From Cellvibrionaceae bacterium (GTDB lineage Bacteria > Pseudomonadota > Gammaproteobacteria > Pseudomonadales > Cellvibrionaceae): a stretch of DNA of 12,316 nt. The DNA is taken from contig JALUYN010000352.1 in assembly GCA_027012915.1 (NCBI GenBank), forward strand, positions 1 through 12,316, written 5' to 3'. The stretch's first letter is position 1, and every line of letters begins with the position of its first letter. The notes under the pieces are model-generated. The model made no database searches. It saw only the letters and a program-made list of their open reading frames with translations, and was not told the origin of the DNA. Below, in pieces: positions 6,585-12,316 of this stretch. Both the position numbers and the translations under genes were made by a program.

Positions 6585-6869
6585 ATGAAGAAAATCTATA
6601 TTGAGCGAGATCACGAACTCACGGAGGAGGAGTGTCAGCAGCTGGTGGTGGAGCTATCGGACAAACTGGTGGAGCGCTTTGGCGGCAGGTCGCAGCACCT
6701 TCCCAATGAAACCCACTATCACCACAAGAGCGGTGCCAAAGGGCGCTTGGGGTATGACGATAGTCAATTGCGGGTGGAAGTTACGATTCCGTTTTTGATG
6801 CGGCCATTGGCTCACAAGGTGGAAGAGGAAATTCACAGACAGTGCGATAAGCACTTGTCCAAAAGCTGA
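6585..6869 (+). CDS. Polyhydroxyalkanoic acid system family protein
   Basis: A 94-residue basic/acidic protein of the PHA granule-regulation family (PHA_gran_rgn type). It starts MKKIYIERDHELTEEE, with the family's 'I-I-R-H-L' pattern and a following amphipathic helix, then a beta-rich middle with several histidines (THYHHKSG), GRLGYDDSQLRVEVTIPF, and a closing helix. Members occur next to phasin or PHA synthase genes; the biochemical role is unknown, probably regulatory or granule-bound. ATG 6585 matches the family N-terminus; the in-frame GTG at 6561 would add eight residues (MPQVVFLP), and has a GAGG at only 4 nt, so I prefer the ATG although its own Shine-Dalgarno is weak. It follows the TetR gene by 45 nt and is likely co-transcribed. 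It converges with phasin 1. Confidence 0.87.
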   Translation: MKKIYIERDHELTEEECQQLVVELSDKLVERFGGRSQHLPNETHYHHKSGAKGRLGYDDSQLRVEVTIPFLMRPLAHKVEEEIHRQCDKHLSKS

Positions 6870-6886
6870 AACGCTTATTGTACGAA

Positions 6887-6905
6887 GGCCGGGGCAAGCC
6901 CGGCC
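6887..6905. terminator. GC-rich hairpin between convergent genes
   Basis: GGCCGGG (6887-6893) pairs with CCCGGCC (6899-6905) around a 5-nt loop. It lies between the stop of the PHA-system gene (6869) and that of phasin 1 (6914) and may end both transcripts. No proper T-tract follows on either strand, so intrinsic termination is uncertain. Confidence 0.4.
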
Positions 6906-6913
6906 CGGCTGAA

Positions 6914-7264
6914 TCAGGCTTTAGACGCTGCTCGGGTCAGTTCGTCTAACTTGGCGTTGACTTCATCGAGTTGTTCGCTGAGTTTGCTTTTAAACGTCAA
7001 TCGCTGTTTCACTTGAGAGATTCGGTTCTCGAGGTTTTTTCGATTGCTGCCAATAGCTTCCTTGGCTTCTGCCTCTACGCTGCGGCCTCTGTTAATCAGC
7101 TCGTCAATTGCCTTCTGACTTTCGTTGTTGAGACGCTGGTATCGAGTTTGAATTTCATCCAGCGAGCGGCTGCAAATACCGAGATTGGCGAGCCAGATTT
7201 TTTTGATCAGGGATTCAATTCTTTCCAGAGTGGTCATGGGCTTGGCGTCTTTTGATGACGGCAT
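6914..7264 (-). CDS. Phasin family protein, divergent third copy
   Basis: A 116-residue, helix- and coiled-coil-forming protein of the PhaF/PhaI-type phasin family, which coats storage granules. The core LIKKIWLANLGICSRSLDEIQ (about residues 20-40) aligns with AKKIWLAGLGAY.RSLD of the two phasins upstream, and the end LDEVNAKLDELT aligns with their LADVNAKLDKLS. It is the most diverged: the family's LAGLGAY became LANLGIC, and the DELVxKGE segment is DELINRGR. Good Shine-Dalgarno AGGAAG 6 nt before ATG 7264. It lies only 88 nt below the phasin 2 stop, with a strong terminator in between, so it is probably expressed at a lower level by read-through or from a promoter hidden near the terminator. 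Confidence 0.85.
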   Translation of the reverse strand: MPSSKDAKPMTTLERIESLIKKIWLANLGICSRSLDEIQTRYQRLNNESQKAIDELINRGRSVEAEAKEAIGSNRKNLENRISQVKQRLTFKSKLSEQLDEVNAKLDELTRAASKA

Positions 7265-7302
7265 GGGAATCTTCCTGTTCGATGTCTTGTGGGTGCTGTT
7301 GC

Positions 7303-7327
7303 AAAAAAGTCCCGGCCGAAGCCGGGA
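7303..7327 (-). terminator. Strong intrinsic terminator after phasin 2
   Basis: On the minus strand TCCCGGC-TTCG-GCCGGGA (stem arms 7321-7327 and 7310-7316) closes on a very stable TTCG tetraloop and is followed by C and six T residues (7303-7308). It lies 25 nt after the phasin 2 stop and about 38 nt before the phasin 1 ATG. Confidence 0.9.
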
Positions 7328-7352
7328 AAAAACAACAACAAACTAAATTCCT

Positions 7353-7706
7353 TTAAGATTTTCGGGAGAGTCGACGGCTCAGCTTGTCGAGCTTGGCGTT
7401 GACATCCGCCAATCGCTTATCCAGATTGTGGGTCAGAGACAGGCGTTCTCTCAGTTCTTCGATACGAGCTTCCAGTTTTTGGTTGCTCTCTTTGACCTTA
7501 CCTTTAACTTTGCTTGAGGCGTCATTTTGTACGGATTCGCCTTTTGCTACGAGATCGTCGAAGAACTTGTGGCTGTCTTCGTTGAATTTTTCGTACTGAC
7601 TCTGAACTTGGTCCAGGGAGTGACCGTAGGCGCCAAGGCCGGCCAGCCAGATCTTCTTCGCCAGGCTTTCCTTGATTTCGGTGGACTTGGTCTTTGATGT
7701 CGCCAT
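7353..7706 (-). CDS. Phasin family protein (copy 2)
   Basis: A 117-residue phasin of the PhaF/PhaI family. The signature AKKIWLAGLGAYGHSLDQVQ lies at about residues 15-35, followed by a long amphipathic helix (FFDDLVAKGESVQND) and a heptad-like C-terminal coiled coil ending LADVNAKLDKLSRRL. No signal peptide and no C-terminal histone-like AAKPA repeats, so it is of the short PhaI type. It binds the surface of lipid or PHA granules (family knowledge). Closest to copy 3 in both protein and DNA: the stretch coding for KKIWLAGLGAYG is nearly the same in the two, pointing to tandem duplication. Its leader carries a palindrome next to the Shine-Dalgarno (7715-7731). It is followed by a strong terminator. 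Confidence 0.92.
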   Translation of the reverse strand: MATSKTKSTEIKESLAKKIWLAGLGAYGHSLDQVQSQYEKFNEDSHKFFDDLVAKGESVQNDASSKVKGKVKESNQKLEARIEELRERLSLTHNLDKRLADVNAKLDKLSRRLSRKS

Positions 7707-7714
7707 GGTTGCTC

Positions 7715-7731
7715 TTGAAAGCCTCTTTCAA
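7715..7731 (-). promoter_or_regulatory. Perfect palindrome in the phasin 2 leader
   Basis: TTGAAAG-N3-CTTTCAA: 7-bp perfect arms with a 3-nt centre, ending next to the ATG-proximal AAGAG Shine-Dalgarno. A further half site, GTTTCAA, lies at 7740-7746, and on the minus strand a near tandem repeat AGCAGyATTGAAA occurs twice with a 15-bp period. It could be a protein operator (for example for the TetR-type regulator) or an RNA hairpin that hides the ribosome binding site; which of the two cannot be told. Confidence 0.45.
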
Positions 7732-7776
7732 TGCTGCTCGTTTCAATACTGCTAGTAGTTATGGGGGATCATGCTA

Positions 7777-7798
7777 GGGCTTTTTTTTAGAAAAGCCC
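7777..7798 (-). other. Hairpin in the phasin 3-phasin 2 spacer
   Basis: GGGCTTTT (7777-7784) pairs with AAAAGCCC (7791-7798) over a 6-nt loop, about 40 nt after the phasin 3 stop. On the minus strand, the direction of transcription, the stem is followed by TAGCATG with no T-tract, so it is either a weak terminator or an mRNA-protecting stem that sets unequal amounts of the two phasins. Confidence 0.4.
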
Positions 7799-7836
7799 CC
7801 CTAAAAACTCCTTTGACTAGCAAGAAGGCGCGAAAA

Positions 7837-8193
7837 TTATTTTTCCTGCCCGTCTTTGTTGGTTAGATTCTTCGATAATTTATCGATTTTTTTGCTCATT
7901 TCTTCCAGGCGATTGCTCAGGTTTGAGGTGATCGAGAGCTTCTTCTTGAGTTCGTCAGCGCGGGCTTCGAGTCGGCTGTTACCTTCTTTGACTTTGTCTT
8001 TAACCTTGGCGGAGGCCTCGTTCTGGATAGCTTCGCCCTTGCTCACTAGCTCGTCGAACAGTTTCTGGCTTTCCTCGCTGAGCTTGTCATAGCTGTGTTG
8101 TACGCCATCCAGAGAGCGACCATAGGCGCCGAGGCCGGCCAGCCAGATCTTTTTGGCCAGGCTTTCCATCTTTTCGGGGGATTCTTTGCTCAT
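7837..8193 (-). CDS. Phasin family protein (copy 1 in transcription order)
   Basis: A 118-residue phasin starting MSKESPEKMESLAKKIW. The core AKKIWLAGLGAYGRSLDGVQ is at about 13-32, followed by KLFDELVSKGEAIQNEASAK and a charged coiled coil ending in a Lys-rich tail (NLTNKDGQEK). It fits the PhaF/PhaI family in its short form and probably coats storage granules. ATG 8193 is preferred because AGAGG lies about 7 nt upstream; a longer frame from ATG 8250 would add a polar, unconserved extension and has no Shine-Dalgarno. It is the first phasin after the WS/DGAT gene, 93 nt from that stop, on the same strand. A small hairpin stands in the leader at 8213-8228. Confidence 0.92.
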   Translation of the reverse strand: MSKESPEKMESLAKKIWLAGLGAYGRSLDGVQHSYDKLSEESQKLFDELVSKGEAIQNEASAKVKDKVKEGNSRLEARADELKKKLSITSNLSNRLEEMSKKIDKLSKNLTNKDGQEK

Positions 8194-8212
8194 GATTCGC
8201 CTCTGTTCAAGA

Positions 8213-8228
8213 GCCCGTTTATCCGGGC
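8213..8228 (-). other. Small hairpin in the leader of the first phasin gene
   Basis: GCCCG (8213-8217) and CGGGC (8224-8228) pair across a 6-nt loop, 19 nt upstream of ATG 8193 and just before its Shine-Dalgarno. There is no T-tract. It may stabilise the phasin transcript or act on translation; this is inference. Confidence 0.35.
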
Positions 8229-8286
8229 GTAGTTGCTGAGTTGATGCCATGGTATAGCGTTTATTTAGAATTATCGCCCTAAACTG

Positions 8287-9708
8287 CTATGCCCGCCGGC
8301 GTGTCAATGACAGGTACTCTTCTGTGGAGCGCTCGAGGCAATCCAGATAGTGGTCCATATCCGGCAGGATGGCTCGATCTGCGGTAACCCCCAATGCAAT
8401 GCGAGTACCGATGCCGGTGATACCGTGAGTCAGTGATACGCCGTCGCCAATCGGTACGAGAGGGTAGACGCGCAATACTTGAGCGCCTACGAAGTAGCGC
8501 GGGGCTGCATCGGTGGTGCCGGGTACGTTGGTAATGACGGTGTTGATGATTGGGAAACGGCTTGCAAGATGCATCTTGCCTTGAGCCCAGCCAGCCAAAG
8601 CGCGCAGCGCCGGTGGCACCATCTCTCCAGAGGCCTGCACCAAATCCCCCAGGATATCTCTCGCCAGAGGCACCGCTCGAGCGGTGCGCTTCTGAATCTG
8701 CTGCAATCGCTCAATAGCCGATTCATGATTGCTGCCAATACTGATCAGCATGCCACTGACCATGTTGCCCAGAGCCATCTTCTTGCTGTCTGTGCGTATG
8801 GAAACAGGGCAAAGTGCAATCAGTGAATCCGGATCGGGCAGCTCTCCACGCTGGGCCAAATAACGGCGCAGGCCGCCGCCGATTATGGCAATTATGGCGT
8901 CATTTACAGTGGCCCCGGGTACTAGTGAGCGAATGGCTTTTAGCTCATTGCTGTCCCAATCGACAGTGCCATAGGCTCTGTGTGGCGAAATATTCCGATT
9001 AAAAATGGTGTCGGGAGCCCGCTGTTGATCCGGCTGCTGTTGCTGCAAGTTTTGGTAGAGCTCATAGCCTTTGCGCGCCACTTTTACCCCCGCCCTAGTG
9101 CTGCGGTAGGCCTGGGAGGCGAGCCTTGGGATAGTGCGAGCCCAGGCTTCGGTGGTCGAAAGGGTGGGCTCGGCGATCTGCCGGGGCTCGCGAGCGCCAT
9201 AGGCGTGATCGGGTGTGTCCTCCATCATGGCGGACATTAATTCCAGTGCCGATTTGCCGTCTACATAGGCATGGTGCATGCGCAGCAACACGGCAAAGCT
9301 GTTTTTGGGAAAGCCTTCGCAGTTATTCAATCCCTCAATGATGTAGAGCTCCCACGGTGCCCTTTCCATATCCAGTGAACGAGACATAATACGCGCGGTA
9401 AAAATCTGAAGTTGTCGTCGATCACCCGGCTGCGGCAAGCCTACATGACGTATGTGGTACTCGAGATTGAAATTGGCGTCGTCGATCCAGTAGGGGTCAT
9501 CCAGCGACATGGGGACAGTCTGCAGACGGCGGCGAAATAGCGAGGTGTGACTGAGGCGGTCTTCCACATATTCAAGAATCTGTTTGTGCCGCACCAGTTG
9601 ATTCGGCGCTGTACTCTGATCGCAGATCCATAGGGCGCCAATAACCATTGGCTGTCGTGATGTTTCCAGCTGAAAAAAGCTGGCGTCGGTTGGGCTGAGT
9701 TGGTGCAT
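8287..9708 (-). CDS. Wax ester synthase / diacylglycerol O-acyltransferase (WS/DGAT)
   Basis: Makes wax esters from acyl-CoA and fatty alcohol, or triacylglycerol from acyl-CoA and diacylglycerol, at the inner face of the membrane. The product is 473 residues, the normal size. It starts MHQLSPTDASFFQLE, the family opening. The catalytic motif HHxxxDG is intact as HHAYVDG (residues 145-151), preceded by the APWELY element (PLW motif, about 117-122). The second domain has the ND motif (VNDAIIA, Asn269-Asp270), GNMVSGM and the ITNVPGT motif. ATG 9708 is chosen over GTG 9711 because AAAGGAA lies about 7 nt upstream. It sits 82 bp after envC, and no clear promoter is seen there; it may be read from the gpmI-envC transcript or from its own. 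The phasins follow on the same strand, which suggests that enzyme and granule-coat proteins are made together. Confidence 0.95.
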   Translation of the reverse strand: MHQLSPTDASFFQLETSRQPMVIGALWICDQSTAPNQLVRHKQILEYVEDRLSHTSLFRRRLQTVPMSLDDPYWIDDANFNLEYHIRHVGLPQPGDRRQLQIFTARIMSRSLDMERAPWELYIIEGLNNCEGFPKNSFAVLLRMHHAYVDGKSALELMSAMMEDTPDHAYGAREPRQIAEPTLSTTEAWARTIPRLASQAYRSTRAGVKVARKGYELYQNLQQQQPDQQRAPDTIFNRNISPHRAYGTVDWDSNELKAIRSLVPGATVNDAIIAIIGGGLRRYLAQRGELPDPDSLIALCPVSIRTDSKKMALGNMVSGMLISIGSNHESAIERLQQIQKRTARAVPLARDILGDLVQASGEMVPPALRALAGWAQGKMHLASRFPIINTVITNVPGTTDAAPRYFVGAQVLRVYPLVPIGDGVSLTHGITGIGTRIALGVTADRAILPDMDHYLDCLERSTEEYLSLTRRRA

Positions 9709-9790
9709 CACAAATTCCTTTCAGTAGATTCCATTTCTAGAGTACGTCGTGGGATACCTCACCGCCAGTTTTGCGATTGTCCTTCTAAAT

Positions 9791-10927
9791 TTATCCGCGA
9801 CACCAGCTACTGGGATTAACGGGCTTGCCTTGGCGACGGATCTCAAAATAGAGACCGTTGCTGGCTTTGCCGCCCGAGTTGCCAACGCGGGCGATTTCCT
9901 CTCCGCTGCTGACCCAATCCCCGATTTCTTTCAGCAGTGTTTGGTTGTTGGCGTAGAGGCTCATGTAGCCGTCTCCGTGATCGATGATCAGCAGCAGCCC
10001 ATGACTCTTGAGATAATCGGAGAATACAACTCGGCCATGGTGGATGGCGCTGACGCTGGTGCCCTCACCGGCCGTAATCTGCAAACCTTCCCATTTCAGC
10101 TTGCCTTCCAGGCGCTGTCCTCCAAAGCGATTGACGATTTTACCTTTAACTGGCAGAGACATTTTGCCTTTGCGTTTGGCGAAGGGCTCGCCGTCGCTAT
10201 TGAGATTGAGGTTGGCTATGGCGGCACTGACCTCTTCGAGCAGCTTTTCCAGGTGCTGCTTGTCGCGGTGCAGTTGCCTCAGTTGCTGATCCTTACTGCT
10301 TATGCTCTGTTGCAGTTGCTTCAGGGTACGCTGGCGCTCACTCTGTCTGCTGCGTAGTTGCTGATATTGCGCTTGTAGAGTTTGCCTGTTGCTCTCCAGC
10401 TGTTGATTCTTTTTAAGAATCTTTGGTTCGAGCGTGTCAAGCTCGGAGATGACATCGAGATAGGCATCTATCTGTTCGTTTCGGGCATCGAGAACGTACT
10501 GATAGTACTTCAGCGTGCGGGCGACAGTTTCAGGGTGTTGCTGATTCAGGAGCAGCTTCAATTGACTCTGTTGGCCCAGACGGTAGGCCGAGTTGATGTG
10601 CTCGGCAATGTGCTGCTGCTGGTCGCGGCGTTGCTGGCGCAGCTCAGCGCGTTGGCGCTGCAGCTGCGTCAATTGCTTTTTTTGGCTGGCAAGCTCCCCC
10701 TTGAGCCGCTCAATTTTTTTGTGGAGTTTGCCGATATTGACCTCAGTACCCTGCAGATCATTCTGCAGATTGTCGCGTGAGCTTTTCACCTTGCCGAGCT
10801 CGCTCTTAAGCTCGGCGATAGTGGACTGCAGTTCGCGCAGTTTGGCTTCGTATTCCGCCTCGCTGTCCTGGGCGGATGCCATCGGCAACCACAGGGTAGC
10901 AAGAGCGACAATCAACAATTTGCGCAT
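9791..10927 (-). CDS. envC: Murein hydrolase activator EnvC (degenerate LytM/M23 domain)
   Basis: Periplasmic protein that, with FtsEX, activates cell-wall amidases at division. It has 378 residues: signal peptide 1-19 (MRKLLIVALATLWLPMASA), a long coiled coil rich in Gln, Leu, Lys and Arg (about 22-240), and a C-terminal LytM domain (about 260-375). The zinc ligands of active M23 peptidases are missing: where active enzymes have 'HxGxD' this one has WEGLQI, and the 'HxHFEIR' motif reads GLYFEIR, as in other EnvC proteins that act as activators only. It starts 14 nt after the gpmI stop, with GAGGA as Shine-Dalgarno, so the two are co-transcribed. The usual next gene, ctpA, is displaced by the storage-lipid block. 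Confidence 0.95.
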   Translation of the reverse strand: MRKLLIVALATLWLPMASAQDSEAEYEAKLRELQSTIAELKSELGKVKSSRDNLQNDLQGTEVNIGKLHKKIERLKGELASQKKQLTQLQRQRAELRQQRRDQQQHIAEHINSAYRLGQQSQLKLLLNQQHPETVARTLKYYQYVLDARNEQIDAYLDVISELDTLEPKILKKNQQLESNRQTLQAQYQQLRSRQSERQRTLKQLQQSISSKDQQLRQLHRDKQHLEKLLEEVSAAIANLNLNSDGEPFAKRKGKMSLPVKGKIVNRFGGQRLEGKLKWEGLQITAGEGTSVSAIHHGRVVFSDYLKSHGLLLIIDHGDGYMSLYANNQTLLKEIGDWVSSGEEIARVGNSGGKASNGLYFEIRRQGKPVNPSSWCRG

Positions 10928-10941
10928 GGGGTGTCCTCGTA

Positions 10942-12316
10942 TCAGTCGTTGATCTGGGCCAGGTTGTTACCGGTCATGTCTTCCGGCTGTGTCACGTTCA
11001 TCAGGTGCAACATGGTAGGGGCGACATCAGCGAGGCTGCCGTTGTCTTGCAAGGTCAGGTTGCGGGGGCCAGCGTAAACAAAGGGCACGGGCAGGGTGGT
11101 GTGCTGAGTGTGCAGTTGATTATTGACCTCGTCGAACATCTCCTCGACATTGCCGTGATCGGCAGTGATTAACGCTTCCCCGCCGACTTGCTCTAGGGTG
11201 GCCAGGACTTTCGCCAAACACTCATCCACTACCTCTACCGCTTTCACCGATGCGTCGAAAACGCCGGTATGCCCTACCTGATCGCAGTTAGCGTAGTTAC
11301 AGATGATGGCGTCGTACTTGTCGGATTTGATCGCTTCTACCAGCTTGTCGGTGACTTCAAATGCGCTCATTTCGGGCTTTAGGTCGTAGGTTTCAACGTC
11401 TGGTGAAGGCACCAGGATACGATCTTCGCCGGCATAGGTGTCTTCCTGGCCGCCGCTGAAGAAAAAGGTGACGTGGGCGTACTTTTCGGTTTCAGCAATG
11501 CGCAGTTGTTGCTTGCCTTGCTGAGCCATAATGTCACCAAAAGAGTTGCGCAGTTCTTCCGGAGGGAAGGCGCAGCTGGTGTTGATATCTGCGGCGTATT
11601 CGGTGGTCATAACAAAGTCTGCCAGCGCCGGGGTCTTGCCGCGCTCAAATCCGTCAAAGTCGGCATTGACGAAGGCGCGGGTGATCTGGCGTGCGCGATC
11701 TGGGCGGAAATTCATAAATAGAATGGTGTCGCCATCGTTGATGGTGGCGGCGCTTTCTCCTGCTGCGGCAATTACAGTGGGTTCGACAAATTCGTCGTTC
11801 TCGTCGCGGGCATAGGCTTCACTCAAGCCACTAACGGCGTCGGCAGCGGTGTATGTGGCCTTGCCTTCAGTCATCAGGTCGTAGGCTTTCTGTACTCGAT
11901 CCCAGCGATTATCGCGGTCCATACCGAAGAAGCGACCACTGATGCTGGCGATGCGGCCCACGCCCAGCTTTTCCAGCAATTCACTGGTTTGTTTCAGTGA
12001 AGGCTCGGCGCTGCGCGGCGGCATATCGCGACCATCGAGGAAGGCGTGTACGTAGACTTGCTTGGCTCCACGCTGAGCCGCCAGTTCTATGGCGGCATTG
12101 ATGTGGGCATCGTGGCTGTGAACGCCGCCCGGCGACAAAAGACCGAGAATGTGTACCGCTTTATCGGCACTTACCGCGGCGTCTATGGCCTTGGTGTAGG
12201 CCGCATTGTCAAAAAAATCACCATCGCTGATGGCCTTATTGATGCGGGTGTAGTTTTGATACACGACGCGACCGGCTCCCAATGTCATGTGGCCCACTTC
12301 GGAATTGCCCATCTGG
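10942..12316 (-). CDS. gpmI: 2,3-bisphosphoglycerate-independent phosphoglycerate mutase, 5' end outside window
   Basis: Glycolytic enzyme converting 3- and 2-phosphoglycerate, needing manganese. The frame is open to the window edge; about 457 of the usual 510 or so residues are present, so some 55-60 N-terminal residues lie outside. The first visible segment, QMGNSEVGH, holds the catalytic serine that carries the phosphate. Further family elements follow: [36 protein letters not shown], and near the C-terminus [22 protein letters not shown] and [13 protein letters not shown] with the metal-binding Asp and His residues. The in-frame ATG at 12312 is internal, not the start. It is the head of the gpmI-envC unit. 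Confidence 0.97.
   Translation of the reverse strand, partial: QMGNSEVGHMTLGAGRVVYQNYTRINKAISDGDFFDNAAYTKAIDAAVSADKAVHILGLLSPGGVHSHDAHINAAIELAAQRGAKQVYVHAFLDGRDMPPRSAEPSLKQTSELLEKLGVGRIASISGRFFGMDRDNRWDRVQKAYDLMTEGKATYTAADAVSGLSEAYARDENDEFVEPTVIAAAGESAATINDGDTILFMNFRPDRARQITRAFVNADFDGFERGKTPALADFVMTTEYAADINTSCAFPPEELRNSFGDIMAQQGKQQLRIAETEKYAHVTFFFSGGQEDTYAGEDRILVPSPDVETYDLKPEMSAFEVTDKLVEAIKSDKYDAIICNYANCDQVGHTGVFDASVKAVEVVDECLAKVLATLEQVGGEALITADHGNVEEMFDEVNNQLHTQHTTLPVPFVYAGPRNLTLQDNGSLADVAPTMLHLMNVTQPEDMTGNNLAQIND

Noticed and set aside
8194..8250. Longer start of the first phasin at ATG 8250
   Set aside because: No Shine-Dalgarno, polar extension not shared with the other copies, and it would translate through the leader hairpin.
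9791..10150. EnvC LytM domain lacking zinc ligands as a sign of decay
   Set aside because: Loss of the metal ligands is normal for EnvC-type activators, so it is not unusual.
9749..10357. 202-aa open frame on the plus strand opposite envC
   Set aside because: Antisense shadow of the coiled-coil gene, with no domain and no neighbours on that strand.
1..12316. CRISPR arrays, tRNA or rRNA genes, insertion sequences, phage genes
   Set aside because: Scanned for repeat-spacer patterns, terminal inverted repeats, transposase or integrase motifs and tRNA-like stems; none seen.

Overview
The window looks like the chromosome of a marine-type gammaproteobacterium related to the pseudomonads and Cellvibrionales. 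Three things point there: a hisB-hisH-hisF cluster next to yibQ-ctpA-envC-gpmI, a neighbourhood I know from Pseudomonas; a wax ester synthase/DGAT of the kind found in oil- and storage-lipid-accumulating marine genera; and FNR/Anr-type boxes. No genus can be named from sequence reading alone.

Left end (1-684): the C-terminal part of a SAM-dependent methyltransferase on +, then a 44-residue single-membrane-span protein on - (550-684) too small for routine gene calling. Its upstream region carries two near-consensus FNR/Anr boxes, at about -41 and -91 from a predicted start site, which is the layout of an oxygen-regulated promoter. A hairpin with a T-tract (497-519) ends this small transcription unit.

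Histidine block (932-3094, +): a promoter with a perfect TATAAT, then hisB, hisH and hisF. hisA, normally between hisH and hisF in this group, is absent; a 47-bp spacer with a strong hairpin stands in its place. A small aromatic-rich protein of unknown function (3133-3366, -) with its own promoter follows.

Envelope block (3513-5733 and 9791-12316, -): gpmI (5' end outside the window) and envC at the right; ctpA and a YibQ-like divergent polysaccharide deacetylase at the left, overlapping in the sense of translational coupling. In relatives envC and ctpA are neighbours. Here they are split by about 4 kb.

Storage-lipid block (about 5.73-9.71 kb), lying between ctpA and envC: a PhaD-like TetR regulator and a polyhydroxyalkanoate (PHA) granule-system protein on +, converging on three tandem phasin paralogues and a WS/DGAT acyltransferase on -. 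The set suggests formation and coating of neutral-lipid (triacylglycerol/wax ester) or PHA inclusions, although no PHA synthase is present. This insertion into a conserved envelope operon, the missing hisA and the FNR-type small membrane protein are the points most worth following up. No tRNA, rRNA, CRISPR array, transposase or integrase was seen.
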